This document shows, piece by piece, positions 25,331 to 33,833 of a stretch of 64,000 nucleotides of DNA. Each line of letters begins with the position of its first letter. The stretch's first letter is position 1. Below the pieces are notes generated by a model, which ran no database searches, had not been told where the DNA came from, and saw nothing but the letters and a program-made list of their open reading frames with translations. The stretch lies in the NCBI GenBank assembly GCA_028285035.1, contig JANQQF010000010.1:1-64000 (forward strand). Reading direction: 5' to 3'. Position numbers and translations under genes: made by a program. The stretch comes from Phycisphaerae bacterium. Lineage in GTDB: Bacteria; Chloroflexota; Anaerolineae; 4572-78; J111.

Positions 25331-25639
25331 ATGTCTGAAGATACAGAGAAGAAAAAACCGCGTTTGAGCGTTCAGCTACCAGCAGAATTAGAAGAAATTT
25401 ATGCTAATCTAGCTCTGATTAGCCACTCCGCGTCAGAAATAATCGTTGATTATGCGAGAGTTATGCCCAACAAAACGACGGCTAAAATTCATTCGCGAAT
25501 CATTATGACCCCCATGAATGCAAAATTGTTGCATCGGGCCTTGACTGAGAACTTACAAAAGTATGAAGCGAAGTATGGTGAAATTCCGATGTCAGCCCAC
25601 AATATTTTTATCGACCCTAATCAGGGATTTACCAGCTAA
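25331..25639 (+). CDS. DUF3467 protein
   Basis: A 102-residue protein of the DUF3467 family, recognised by LPAELEEIYANLALISHSASEIIVDYARVMPN and the following IHSRIIMTPMNAKLLHRALTENL. The pattern suggests a small beta-rich cytosolic protein of unknown role. The ATG has TAGGAG nine bases upstream. The stop lies 19 bases before the likely start of the translin-family gene, so the two are probably co-transcribed. Confidence 0.85.
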   Translation: MSEDTEKKKPRLSVQLPAELEEIYANLALISHSASEIIVDYARVMPNKTTAKIHSRIIMTPMNAKLLHRALTENLQKYEAKYGEIPMSAHNIFIDPNQGFTS

Positions 25640-25658
25640 TAAAGCAAGGAGGCTTCGT

Positions 25659-26339
25659 TTGGAAGCACTAAAATCTATTATTGACAATATCAATCAAGCG
25701 CTTGAGGCAAAAAACGCTGTTCGAGATACCACCCTCACCCGTTCCCGTGAACTCATTCGGTATTGTGCCAATTCGATTCGCGCTACCCATCGCGGCGATC
25801 ACGCAGAAGCCGACCAGCTTCTTGAGCAAGCCCGAAATATCTCCTTGGACATGATTACCGAAGCCAAAAAGTATCCTGATATCTACCACGCTGGCTACAC
25901 GCAAGACTCCCTCAAAGAGTTGGCTGAGGCGCATATCACTCGGGCGGTCATCCTCGACAGCCATATTCCCAGCCCAGAGTCCCTACAGGTTGAATATGCC
26001 GCTTATTTGAATGGATTGGCTGAAGCGGCTGGAGAACTTCGCCGAGCGGCCTTAGATGCACTGCGTCAGGGTGATGTGCCTCGTAGTGAGAAGCTCTTAG
26101 GCAATATGGACGAAATTTACAGCTTGCTGCTGACGGTCGACTTTCCAGGGGCAATCACTGGCGGTCTTAAACGAAGCACGGATATGGTCCGGGGTGTCCT
26201 GGAGCGCACCCGAGGAGATGTGACAACGGCGGTCCGTCAAGAGGCCTTAAAAGCGGCGTTACGAGCAGTCGAAAGTCAGGCTGGTGTGCAGGGCTTATTG
26301 AGTGATAATGATGGCGAAACCACCACCCTCGACGAATAA
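25659..26339 (+). CDS. Translin family protein
   Basis: A helical protein of about 226 residues resembling archaeal/bacterial translin (TRAX) homologues; in eukaryotes translin-TRAX forms the C3PO ribonuclease. The most telling segment is AAGELRRAALDALRQGD, then MDEIYSLLLTVDFPGAITGGLKR and MVRGVLERTRGDV. I chose the TTG at 25659 because a perfect AAGGAGG lies six bases upstream and an earlier start would run back into the DUF3467 gene. Its 3' end overlaps the start of the Cas4-like gene in another frame, which implies coupled expression. RNA binding or ribonuclease activity is inferred from the family only. Confidence 0.82.
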   Translation: MEALKSIIDNINQALEAKNAVRDTTLTRSRELIRYCANSIRATHRGDHAEADQLLEQARNISLDMITEAKKYPDIYHAGYTQDSLKELAEAHITRAVILDSHIPSPESLQVEYAAYLNGLAEAAGELRRAALDALRQGDVPRSEKLLGNMDEIYSLLLTVDFPGAITGGLKRSTDMVRGVLERTRGDVTTAVRQEALKAALRAVESQAGVQGLLSDNDGETTTLDE

Positions 26340-26586
26340 TTCCACACCTCCCCTCATTCGGGCCAGCGAGTTGTCCTATTTTGACTTTTGCCAACGGGCT
26401 TGGTGGCTGAGCACGGTCAAAAAAATCACACCGGGGAATGCCGCAGATCGAAAACGGGGGCAACGTTTCCACCAACGTCACACGCAGCAGATTGTCCAAG
26501 CGCAGCGTTGGCGTGGCCTTGGCAGGATTTTGTTGGGGCTTGGCCTGATCTTGTTTTTTGTGGCTTTGCTGTTAGTGATCACATAA
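26311..26586 (+). CDS. Membrane Cas4-like nuclease, N-terminal part
   Basis: About 91 residues. It contains the first iron-sulfur Cys region of Cas4/Dna2-type PD-(D/E)XK nucleases (ASELSYFDFCQRAWWLS) and the family His in RGQRFHQRHTQQ, then ends in a membrane helix (about 68-91, GLGRILLGLGLILFFVALLL). A single TAA at 26584-26586 stops the frame; the rest of the nuclease continues in the same frame from 26599. Either the gene was broken by a point mutation or the protein is made in two pieces. The start is uncertain: GTG 26302, ATG 26308 or ATG 26311. It overlaps the translin-family gene's 3' end. Confidence 0.75.
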   Translation: MAKPPPSTNNSTPPLIRASELSYFDFCQRAWWLSTVKKITPGNAADRKRGQRFHQRHTQQIVQAQRWRGLGRILLGLGLILFFVALLLVIT

Positions 26587-26598
26587 GAGCTATGTGAG

Positions 26599-27120
26599 AT
26601 GTGGTTACTTATCTTTGCTCTCATTTTGATCGTTCTGGGTTGGATGACCTTACAACGCGGTCGAACGATCCAGGCTGACACTGGTATCCCAGTGGGACGA
26701 GTGATTTACGCTGACAGTGATATGGCCCAGTGGCAAGAAAATTCCACCCCCTTTTATTCCAAAACGCACCATCTGACGGGCAAGCCCGATTATCTCGTCC
26801 AAACGGCGGATGGGATCATCCCCGTCGAGGTAAAATCGGCCAATGCCCCTGATGTCCCCTATTTTGGTCACATTTTACAATTGGCCGCCTACTGCCTACT
26901 CGTCGAAGAATCGACAGGCCAACCCCCAACTCACGGATTGTTGAAATATGCAGATGCCCTCTTCGAGGTCGACTTTACACCAGAGCTGCGTGAGGAATTG
27001 TTAGCAACGATGAAACAAATGCGGGCAGGACATGAAGCCCGAGCGGTGAGGCGCAGCCATCAACAGCCTAGCCGTTGTCGGGCCTGTGGATTTTATGACC
27101 GATGTGAGGAAGCACTTTGA
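26599..27120 (+). CDS. Membrane Cas4-like nuclease, C-terminal part
   Basis: A 173-residue protein in the same reading frame as the preceding part, only four codons after its TAA. It begins with a membrane helix (MWLLIFALILIVLGWMTL), followed by the PD-(D/E)XK core: HLTGKPDYLVQT supplies the Asp, IIPVEVKSA the Glu-x-Lys, and the C-terminal CRACGFYDRC gives three further Cys. With the Cys in the upstream part these make the four ligands of a Cas4-type [4Fe-4S] cluster. No clear ribosome site precedes the ATG. No cas1, cas2 or CRISPR array is nearby, so a CRISPR role is unlikely. Confidence 0.8.
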   Translation: MWLLIFALILIVLGWMTLQRGRTIQADTGIPVGRVIYADSDMAQWQENSTPFYSKTHHLTGKPDYLVQTADGIIPVEVKSANAPDVPYFGHILQLAAYCLLVEESTGQPPTHGLLKYADALFEVDFTPELREELLATMKQMRAGHEARAVRRSHQQPSRCRACGFYDRCEEAL

Positions 27121-27158
27121 TTTACGATTTATGATAGAAGTTACAACTAAAATCCAAT

Positions 27159-28052
27159 CTATTGGCTTTCAGTTGTAGCCTCAGTAGAGGTAGTGGCATC
27201 GAAAGAGGCTTCGCTGCCACTGGGTAGCGGCGTTTCGGTTGGAACTGGGGTCAATATCGCTGGGTCCTCAACCTTTTCCCAAAGCTGATTCGCCACTTGG
27301 CCTTCGCCCCCCATCAGACCACGATTGGTGCCATTGACGACCACTTCAACGCCACCAGCATTCCCTGCCCGAATAGCTACACGGCGCTCGCCCGACCATA
27401 TCCGCGATTCACCCGCCTGTAAAATTCCCTCAAAATCCTTGACATCATCCACGGAAATTTGCACCCAAGAGGGTTGTCGAATGAGAAGTTCGACGGTTAC
27501 ACCACCGTATACAATTGCCGTGGGTGTAGCTGTCGGAGGGACGGGGGTGGGTGTAGCTGTCGGTGGCGGTGTAATCGTTGGTATGGTCAAGGCAGCATTT
27601 TCGGAGATGCCACTTGGCAATGGGGTCTTTGTCGGGGTGGGCAAAATAGCTGCGGTCGATATAAAGTTTTGCCCAAAGAACAAATAGACAAAACCGGCCG
27701 CAATTAACGCAAACAACAGAAAGCCAACTATAAGGTCAAAGGTGATAAATGGACGAGGAGCCATCGCCAAATTCATATAACGGGTACCATTAGGTGTGAT
27801 CTTCTTGCCTTTAACGGGCAAGACACCTTTCCCATCATATTGAGTTAAGGCTTCAACGGGGTCCACCCCTAGAAAAGCAGCGTAATTCTTGATCAACCCG
27901 CGCGTCATCACAGGGGAGGGGAACATCTTAAAGTTATTTTCTTCAAGAGCCTCAAGCAGATGATACCGAATGTGCGTTCCAGCCACGGCTTCATCTAAGG
28001 TCAAGCCCTTTTCCTCGCGTGCTGTTTTCAACAGCGTCCCTAAGTCGGGCAC
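27159..28052 (-). CDS. RodZ-like helix-turn-helix membrane protein
   Basis: A 297-residue protein with an N-terminal xre-like helix-turn-helix (about 1-70; LGTLLKTAREEKGLTLDEA, TRGLIKNYAAFLGVD), one membrane helix (about 108-130, FDLIVGFLLFALIAAGFVYLFF), a Thr/Pro-rich linker and a C-terminal beta domain of the DUF4115 type (about 180-260; SWVQISVDDVKDFEGILQAGE). This is the architecture of RodZ, which links MreB filaments to the cell-wall machinery. mreB is not in the window. The start is a GTG with GGAGA upstream. The DNA-binding fold is usually used for protein contact in RodZ. Confidence 0.85.
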   Translation of the reverse strand: MPDLGTLLKTAREEKGLTLDEAVAGTHIRYHLLEALEENNFKMFPSPVMTRGLIKNYAAFLGVDPVEALTQYDGKGVLPVKGKKITPNGTRYMNLAMAPRPFITFDLIVGFLLFALIAAGFVYLFFGQNFISTAAILPTPTKTPLPSGISENAALTIPTITPPPTATPTPVPPTATPTAIVYGGVTVELLIRQPSWVQISVDDVKDFEGILQAGESRIWSGERRVAIRAGNAGGVEVVVNGTNRGLMGGEGQVANQLWEKVEDPAILTPVPTETPLPSGSEASFDATTSTEATTESQ

Positions 28053-28275
28053 AATATTTCTCCAAACTATAACAGTAGTTCTACAGTGGCAAAACTACAA
28101 GTGTAGCGTTCCTTCCCAAGATCACTACATAATGATAAATCGCAGCTATGTATCTTACCACAGATGGAAGTTTGGGCAAAGTGGGAGGAGGGGTTTGGGA
28201 GTATTTGGTAATGGAGATGCGATAAGTAAACAGAAATAATTGGGGACAAGAGCCGCTTTGGAAGGGTAGTTAAAT

Positions 28276-29367
28276 TCAAGATCGTACTCGTCGCCACAGA
28301 GTACGCAAATGCGGTAAAGCGGTCACAAATGCCCAATAGAGGGGGCGATTGACAGGGTAATCGAAGGCGCCTAGCCCTTGTAGCACCTGGGGAGCAAACC
28401 CTTGCTTAAAACGATAAACGCCCCACATTCGATCAGTTTCAGCAAACTCATCGGATGCCCCCCAAAAATCATAACGCAAGCAGTCACGTGCTTTGGACCG
28501 CTGAATGGCCTGCCATTGCAAGAGATGATTGGGCATTAGCTTACGATGCTGCCCCGTCGAGGCCCCATAAAGGTACCAAGCTGTTGAGCCATAAAAGAAT
28601 AAAATAAGACCAGCGACAATCTCACCATCGACAGTGGCTAATAAGATTTCGGCTTGATCCAGGTTAATGAAATGTTCCCAAACATCACGATAGTACGCTT
28701 CCGGTCTAATCAAAAAACCATCTCGTTCAGCTGTTTCGGTATACATTTGATAAAAATCGAGCAAATCAGCAACGGTACCTGTTCGAATAACCACCCCTTT
28801 TCGATCTGCTAACCGAATGTTGTATCGCCACTTGCTCTTCATCTGGGCTAGTAAGGTTTCTAGGTCGGGTGAGAGGTCGAGGATCATTGTATTACGAAAT
28901 TGGATTTGCTCTGGGGAAAAGAGCCAACCTCGCTGCTCAAGACAATCAAGCCAAACACGACCTGTTTCTTCCAGTTCAGGCGAGGCATCAGGTGCGCCGA
29001 AGTATCGAGCAACATCAGGGTCAATTTTAATAAAAAGGGCTTTCGATTGGCGGGCGTACGACTCTAATTCGGCCAAAACCGTTTCAAGGTATGTTTGATT
29101 ATCATAATCCAAAACAGGGCCTTTTGAAATATACAAAAATCGCCAGGGGGTCTGTGGAATCTTGCGGCTGAGAATCTGAGCAGCGGCAATGGGCTGATCA
29201 TTTTCGCGCCAAAGTAAGCGTTCCGCTTGCCAAGACCACCGGGATTTAAAGTCCCCCCAAGCCCAACTTTGTAACACGTGGGCGTTGGGCAATGCGCCAA
29301 CAATGTCATCCCACTTGACTTGATCCGTAACAATCTCCCGTTGCCAGCGTTTTTTTTGTGTCGCCAT
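28276..29367 (-). CDS. FemA/FemB/FemX-type aminoacyltransferase
   Basis: A 363-residue protein of the Fem family (paired GNAT folds). These enzymes use aminoacyl-tRNA to add amino acids to the lipid II stem peptide, building the interpeptide bridge. Recognisable parts are WAWGDFKSRWSWQAERL, DYDNQTYLETVLAELE, LAQMKSKWRYNIRLADRKGV and the second-domain SRSTAWYLYGAST-like stretch (GSTAWYLYGASTGQHRKLMPNHLLQW). Residues added cannot be predicted. Its start overlaps the crcB stop by one base, so it follows crcB and nadE in one operon. Confidence 0.87.
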   Translation of the reverse strand: MATQKKRWQREIVTDQVKWDDIVGALPNAHVLQSWAWGDFKSRWSWQAERLLWRENDQPIAAAQILSRKIPQTPWRFLYISKGPVLDYDNQTYLETVLAELESYARQSKALFIKIDPDVARYFGAPDASPELEETGRVWLDCLEQRGWLFSPEQIQFRNTMILDLSPDLETLLAQMKSKWRYNIRLADRKGVVIRTGTVADLLDFYQMYTETAERDGFLIRPEAYYRDVWEHFINLDQAEILLATVDGEIVAGLILFFYGSTAWYLYGASTGQHRKLMPNHLLQWQAIQRSKARDCLRYDFWGASDEFAETDRMWGVYRFKQGFAPQVLQGLGAFDYPVNRPLYWAFVTALPHLRTLWRRVRS

Positions 29368-29753
29368 TAACTGATTGCACCCTGCAAGAAACGAGCCAAA
29401 GTCACGCCCAGCACGACACCGATCAGCCCAAATATCACATTACCAAACAAATTCATCGCTGCGGCAAACCAACCTTGATTTTCAAATAATAGAAATAAAT
29501 CAAAGCTAAAGGAGGAAAATGTGGTAAATCCGCCTAAAAAGCCGGTGGCGAAAAAGAGAACAAGTTGCGGTGAAAAACTAGGCCAAGTAGCCACCAGTGT
29601 CAGGAAAAAGGCAATCACAAAACTCCCCAGAACATTGGCAATCATCGTACCATAGGGAAAGTTTGCCCCCCATAACCCACTCGCCCAAACCTGGATAAGG
29701 TAGCGAGCATTGGCGCCAAGAAAGCCGCCTAATCCGATCCAAAGGTATTGCAA
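29367..29753 (-). CDS. crcB: Fluoride channel CrcB/Fluc
   Basis: A 128-residue membrane protein with four helices, the normal size of the Fluc/CrcB fluoride exporter that protects the cytosol from fluoride. The signature GFLGGFTTFSSFSFD is near residues 70-85, and the N-terminal GGFLGANARYLI carries the conserved Arg. It starts three bases after the nadE stop and its stop overlaps the FemX-like start by one base. There is no room for a fluoride riboswitch in front of it. Confidence 0.95.
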   Translation of the reverse strand: MQYLWIGLGGFLGANARYLIQVWASGLWGANFPYGTMIANVLGSFVIAFFLTLVATWPSFSPQLVLFFATGFLGGFTTFSSFSFDLFLLFENQGWFAAAMNLFGNVIFGLIGVVLGVTLARFLQGAIS

Positions 29754-29756
29754 AAC

Positions 29757-31496
29757 TTAGCCTCGAAACCGATTGGTAATCGGTAGTCGTCGATCCTTGC
29801 CAAACGACTTGCTTGTCACTTTGGGACCGGGTGGGGCTTGGCGCCGTTTGTACTCATTGATATCAACCAGACGAACAATACGTTGGACGACCGTTTCATC
29901 ATAGCCAAGCCCGATAATTTCCTCGATACTGTATTCGTCCTCAATGTAGGCCGCCAGAATACCATCAAGAATGTCGTATTCAGGCAAGGAGTCGGTATCT
30001 TTTTGATCAGGCCGCAATTCAGCCGAGGGTGGTTTCGTTAAGACATTTTCGGGGACAGCATAACCGATATGCTCATTACGATAACGACACAATTCGTAAA
30101 CCAAGGTCTTTGGCACATCTTTAATGACAGCGTAGCCTCCCGCCATATCGCCATAAATCGTGGCATACCCTACAGCCATCTCACTTTTGTTACCCGTGGT
30201 CAGCACAATCCAGCCAAATTTGTTACTCAAAGCCATCAGCGTGTTGCCCCGAATTCGGCTTTGTAGATTTTCTTCGGCCACATTGGGTTCGGTATTGGCA
30301 AAGGCCTCGGCCAACATATCCAAATACCCTTGAAATGCATCCTCGATAGCGATGACATCACAACGAATACCAAGATGGCGGGCCAATTCAGAGGCATCGC
30401 TTTTGGAGTGATCGGACGAATAGCGAGAGGGCATTGAGACGCCAATGACATTTTCAGACCCAAGGGCGTCAACCGCAATCACTGCGACCAGTGAGCTATC
30501 AATGCCACCAGACAAGCCCATCGTCACTTTACTAAAGCCATTCTTGAGAATGTAATCTCGAGTCCCAAGCACTAAGGCATGATAAACCTCAGCCACCGAA
30601 TCCAAATAAGGTTCAATCCGCGAAGCAACAGGCACGCGGTTAGGGGGTGGGGGGATGACAGATGATAATTCAACCCGATCAAATTGATCGTTGTACACTT
30701 CAGAAAGGCCATCTTTTCGACGACGCGGGTCACGCAGCCGATGCCGAAAAACGTTGCTCACATTCACGTCGGCAACAATAAAATCTTCCTCAAAGGATTT
30801 ACCGCGAGCCATCACATTCCCACGCTCATCAATCAGCAGACTGCTACCATCAAAAATCAACTCATCTTGCCCACCGACCATATTACAAAACGCGACAATG
30901 GCCACATTATCAGCCGCTCGTGTGGCTAACATCCGTTCTCGACTTTGAATTTTGCCATTTTGATAGGGCGAGGCAGAAATATTGAAAAGGAGTTCTGCCC
31001 CAACCGCAGCTTGTGCTTCAGGGGGGCCAGCGGGATACCAAATATCTTCACAAACACTCACCCCAAACCAAGCTTGCTGTTGGTTGGTCATCGGGCGTTT
31101 GAAAACTAAATTTGTATCGCCTTCCATAAAATAGCGATCTTCATCAAAAACCGCATAATTTGGCAGGAGTGCTTTATGATAAACGCCAACCAATTCACTG
31201 TTGTGAAGCACGGCTGCCGCGTTGTACACATCATCCTGCCGATCGACAAAACCCACAATCGCCGTTAGGTTTTTAGTGTAGGGTAATAAATCTAACAAAG
31301 CCCGCCGATTTGCCGCAGCAAAGTTTGGTTTTAACAGCAAATCCTCGGGAGGGTACCCAGCCAAGGCCAATTCTGGAAAGAGAACGACATCGACCTGCTG
31401 CTCATGGGCGTAATTTAGATACGTTTTAATCTTTTCAGCGTTCCCTTCAATGTCACCAACTGTGACATTAATCTGGGCGAGTGCGATTCTTAGCAT
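29757..31496 (-). CDS. nadE: Glutamine-dependent NAD+ synthetase
   Basis: A 579-residue two-domain enzyme that makes NAD from deamido-NAD using glutamine. The N-terminal nitrilase-like glutaminase domain (about 1-265) shows the Glu in FPELALAGYPPEDLLL and the catalytic Cys in VSVCEDIWYP. The C-terminal synthetase domain has the PP-loop MGLSGGIDSSLVAV and VLTTGNKSEMAVGYATIYGDMAGG. I chose the ATG at 31496 (MLRIALAQINV), which has AGGAG ten bases upstream, over a TTG eight codons earlier. A strong terminator separates it from the upstream regulator gene. Confidence 0.96.
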   Translation of the reverse strand: MLRIALAQINVTVGDIEGNAEKIKTYLNYAHEQQVDVVLFPELALAGYPPEDLLLKPNFAAANRRALLDLLPYTKNLTAIVGFVDRQDDVYNAAAVLHNSELVGVYHKALLPNYAVFDEDRYFMEGDTNLVFKRPMTNQQQAWFGVSVCEDIWYPAGPPEAQAAVGAELLFNISASPYQNGKIQSRERMLATRAADNVAIVAFCNMVGGQDELIFDGSSLLIDERGNVMARGKSFEEDFIVADVNVSNVFRHRLRDPRRRKDGLSEVYNDQFDRVELSSVIPPPPNRVPVASRIEPYLDSVAEVYHALVLGTRDYILKNGFSKVTMGLSGGIDSSLVAVIAVDALGSENVIGVSMPSRYSSDHSKSDASELARHLGIRCDVIAIEDAFQGYLDMLAEAFANTEPNVAEENLQSRIRGNTLMALSNKFGWIVLTTGNKSEMAVGYATIYGDMAGGYAVIKDVPKTLVYELCRYRNEHIGYAVPENVLTKPPSAELRPDQKDTDSLPEYDILDGILAAYIEDEYSIEEIIGLGYDETVVQRIVRLVDINEYKRRQAPPGPKVTSKSFGKDRRLPITNRFRG

Positions 31497-31518
31497 CGTT
31501 ATCAAATCTCCTGGCAAC

Positions 31519-31562
31519 AAAAAACCTGACGGGGATGGTGAAAATTGTAATCCCCGTCAGGT
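31519..31562 (-). terminator. Intrinsic terminator after the ANTAR regulator gene
   Basis: ACCTGACGGGGA (31524-31535) and TCCCCGTCAGGT (31551-31562) are exact complements; on the minus strand the stem is followed by a T-tract. It isolates nadE-crcB-fem from the kinase-ANTAR operon. Confidence 0.9.
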
Positions 31563-31610
31563 CGCAATCAAATTTGGAACGTCGGAAATTGTCCAACGTC
31601 AACTATACAT

Positions 31611-32195
31611 CTACTGCATTCGTGTTTCGTGCGCCAAAATAATGGCTTCAGCCACTTCTTTCATCGGCTTGCGGGTGTTCATACTCATCTTCTGGATTTT
31701 TCGGAAGGCTTCCTGCTCATCCATATTTTGGCTGTCCATCAAAATCCCCTTAGCCCGCTCAACGGCCTTTCGAGTTTCCAAAGCATGCTGTAGATCTTGT
31801 ACTTCCTGATGCACAGCCTCAAACTCTTCAAACCGTGACAGCGCCACTTCGATGGCTGGTAAGAGATCGGCCTCACGGAAAGGCTTGACCAAATAACCAA
31901 CGACACCGGCCTCCTTGGCCTGCTCCACCAACTCTTTTTGGCTGTGGGCTGTTAGCAAAACAACGGGTGCCACTTGCTCTTCAGTCAAAATCTTTGCTGC
32001 CGAAATACCGTCCATATCAGGCATTTTAATGTCCATCAAAACCACATCAGGCTTTAACTCACGCGCCAAATTAACTGCACTTTGACCATCACCGACCTCG
32101 CCGATAACGAGGTAGCCCAAGGTTGTCAACATTTCTTTTAAATCAGTACGAACAATTGATTCATCGTCTGCTACGATGATACGAACTCTTTCCAT
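31611..32195 (-). CDS. ANTAR-domain response regulator (PdtaR/AmiR-like)
   Basis: A 194-residue regulator. The receiver domain (1-120) has the acidic pocket, the phospho-acceptor Asp in PDVVLMDIKMPDMDG, and Lys in GYLVKPF. The ANTAR RNA-binding domain (about 130-190) shows LQHALETRKAVERAKGIL and EQEAFRKIQKMSMNTRKPM. ANTAR proteins bind paired small RNA hairpins and prevent transcription termination. It overlaps the upstream kinase gene by 25 bases, making a two-component pair like PdtaS-PdtaR. A likely target is discussed for the leader of its own operon. Confidence 0.93.
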   Translation of the reverse strand: MERVRIIVADDESIVRTDLKEMLTTLGYLVIGEVGDGQSAVNLARELKPDVVLMDIKMPDMDGISAAKILTEEQVAPVVLLTAHSQKELVEQAKEAGVVGYLVKPFREADLLPAIEVALSRFEEFEAVHQEVQDLQHALETRKAVERAKGILMDSQNMDEQEAFRKIQKMSMNTRKPMKEVAEAIILAHETRMQ

Positions 32196-33733
32196 CCTTC
32201 CTCACCTTCAAATCCCGCTTTGGGGAATGTAATTGTTACAGCTAGACCTGTATGACCATTTTGTTTAAGATCATACAGTTGTAGTTTACCCTTTAAATCA
32301 CCTTCCACCAACGTCTTGATGATTTGTAGTCCTAAACTCTTGGTTTTATTCAAATCAAAGTCTTCAGGTAGGCCTTCACCATCATCCGTCACCTTAATCA
32401 TAACCTCATCTCCGCCATCCTCCAAATCAACTTGAATTGTTCCTGCCTGTTTATTCTCAAAGCCATGTTCAATGGCATTTTGCAGTAATTCATTCAGAAT
32501 TAGGGAAGAGGCAGTGGCTTGGCGAGCAGGAAGATAAACGGGTTTGCCATTGACCTGAAACCGAACATTTTTCTCGGGGTCTAATACACCTTGTTGAAGT
32601 TGGCTAGCAATGCGATTACTTACATCTTTAATATTGATAATGTTGGCGTCTTCATAAGACAAAAATTCATGAATAACCGCGATGCTGAGAATACGACGAA
32701 GGGTATCATCCAAGACGTCTCGAGTTTCTTCTGATTTAGTCCGACGGATCTGCATTCGCAACAAACCAGCAATTGTTTGCAAGTTATTTTTAACCCGATG
32801 ATGAACCTCTTGGATCATCGCATTCTTTGTTCGCAAGGCCTGATCTTGCTGGCGGAATTCTGTATCATCGTGAATAGTAATCAAAACACCATAAAGCTGT
32901 TCACGACGTGGCATAGATAGCGTTGACATCCAGCGCCAGCGGGGGGTTGGGTACGATTTTATGGGAATTGCTTTTCGAATAAAAATCCGTTCCCCTTCTT
33001 CAGTTTCCCGCTCAAACGCTTGATTTAGTGACATTGCTTCACGCCAAAACTCAGCATCAGCCGTCTCCAGCTTTGAAACATGCTGACCTAAAACCGTCTC
33101 TCGATAACCAATGCGCCGGAATAAATTTGAAGCAATACCACTAATATAGCGAATTTGGCCCTCAGCATCGATGAATAGGATACCATCCTGTTCGCCAAAC
33201 GGCGACAGCTCTTCAACCTCTGTCAACCGGCCATAGAATGCCATGGTTTGTAATTTACCCAACGCCTTTTGGAAAACCTTGCTTCGGAGTTTAAGGCGTT
33301 CTGCCTCAATCAAGTTTGTTACGACCACAAGCGCCGCAATTGTTCTTGGCTTCGCCGTAGTCAGATTTTTTTGATCGGAGTCTGGATAAGGGGGCGGATA
33401 ACAAATGGGAAAGGCCCTTCGGGAGACTGCAGCCCCCTCAGAGATATGGCTTAACGCCTCATATTGTGGTGTACCAAGCGTTAAGGCCCGCCAAACTTCT
33501 GGTCTAAAACTGGCCTGGATACGATGTCCCGCCCGATTCATACTATAAACGTGAGCCAGCGAGTGGGGCTGGGCGTGACTTAGTATGATCGATTCGTGAT
33601 CATTGATGCGTCCATATAGCAAAATATCTGCCCGACTTAAATCAGCCACCAAATTGATTTGTTTGGCGATATGCTTGAGAAAATCGGTTTCAGCATCTGA
33701 TAAATTGTTGAATTCACGAACTAAATCGTACAT
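32171..33733 (-). CDS. PdtaS-like sensor histidine kinase (HisKA_2)
   Basis: A 520-residue soluble kinase with no membrane segment. The N-terminal part (1-145) looks like the GAF-like H_kinase_N domain of PdtaS; a PAS domain follows (about 180-290; GILFIDAEGQIRYISGIASNLFRRIGY). The HisKA_2 phosphorylation motif is EVHHRVKNNLQTIAGLLRMQ (about 310-330), and the ATPase domain has NELLQNAIEHGF and DDGEGLPEDF. It should phosphorylate the ANTAR regulator encoded just downstream, with 25 bases of overlap. An in-frame TGA lies immediately upstream, fixing the ATG at 33733, which lacks a usable ribosome site. Confidence 0.92.
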   Translation of the reverse strand: MYDLVREFNNLSDAETDFLKHIAKQINLVADLSRADILLYGRINDHESIILSHAQPHSLAHVYSMNRAGHRIQASFRPEVWRALTLGTPQYEALSHISEGAAVSRRAFPICYPPPYPDSDQKNLTTAKPRTIAALVVVTNLIEAERLKLRSKVFQKALGKLQTMAFYGRLTEVEELSPFGEQDGILFIDAEGQIRYISGIASNLFRRIGYRETVLGQHVSKLETADAEFWREAMSLNQAFERETEEGERIFIRKAIPIKSYPTPRWRWMSTLSMPRREQLYGVLITIHDDTEFRQQDQALRTKNAMIQEVHHRVKNNLQTIAGLLRMQIRRTKSEETRDVLDDTLRRILSIAVIHEFLSYEDANIINIKDVSNRIASQLQQGVLDPEKNVRFQVNGKPVYLPARQATASSLILNELLQNAIEHGFENKQAGTIQVDLEDGGDEVMIKVTDDGEGLPEDFDLNKTKSLGLQIIKTLVEGDLKGKLQLYDLKQNGHTGLAVTITFPKAGFEGEEGWKEFVSS

Positions 33734-33740
33734 TTTTGTT

Positions 33741-33833
33741 CAAAAAAGCCCTCAAAGCAAGTCCCGCCAAAATCACAACCTCCTAAAAATTGTTTATTGT
33801 GATTTTGGGTGGGTATTTCGCAATAGAGGGCTT
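33741..33833 (-). promoter_or_regulatory. Terminator-like leader hairpin before the kinase-ANTAR operon
   Basis: On the minus strand AAGCCCTC and GAGGGCTT (33826-33833 with 33746-33753) form the base and CCAAAATCACAA/TTGTGATTTTGG (33767-33778 with 33797-33808) the top of a long imperfect hairpin, directly followed by six T and, eight bases on, the kinase ATG. An AGGAGG sits in the loop. Placement and shape fit an attenuator. ANTAR proteins are antiterminators, so self-control is plausible. I could not confirm the paired hexaloop A1/G4 motif that ANTAR domains usually bind. Confidence 0.6.

Noticed and set aside
26302..27120. CRISPR-Cas adaptation locus
   Set aside because: Cas4-type Cys and nuclease motifs are present, but there is no cas1, cas2 or repeat-spacer array in the window, and the membrane helices are not a Cas4 trait.
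29754..29756. Fluoride riboswitch for crcB
   Set aside because: Only three bases separate nadE and crcB, so there is no leader to hold one.
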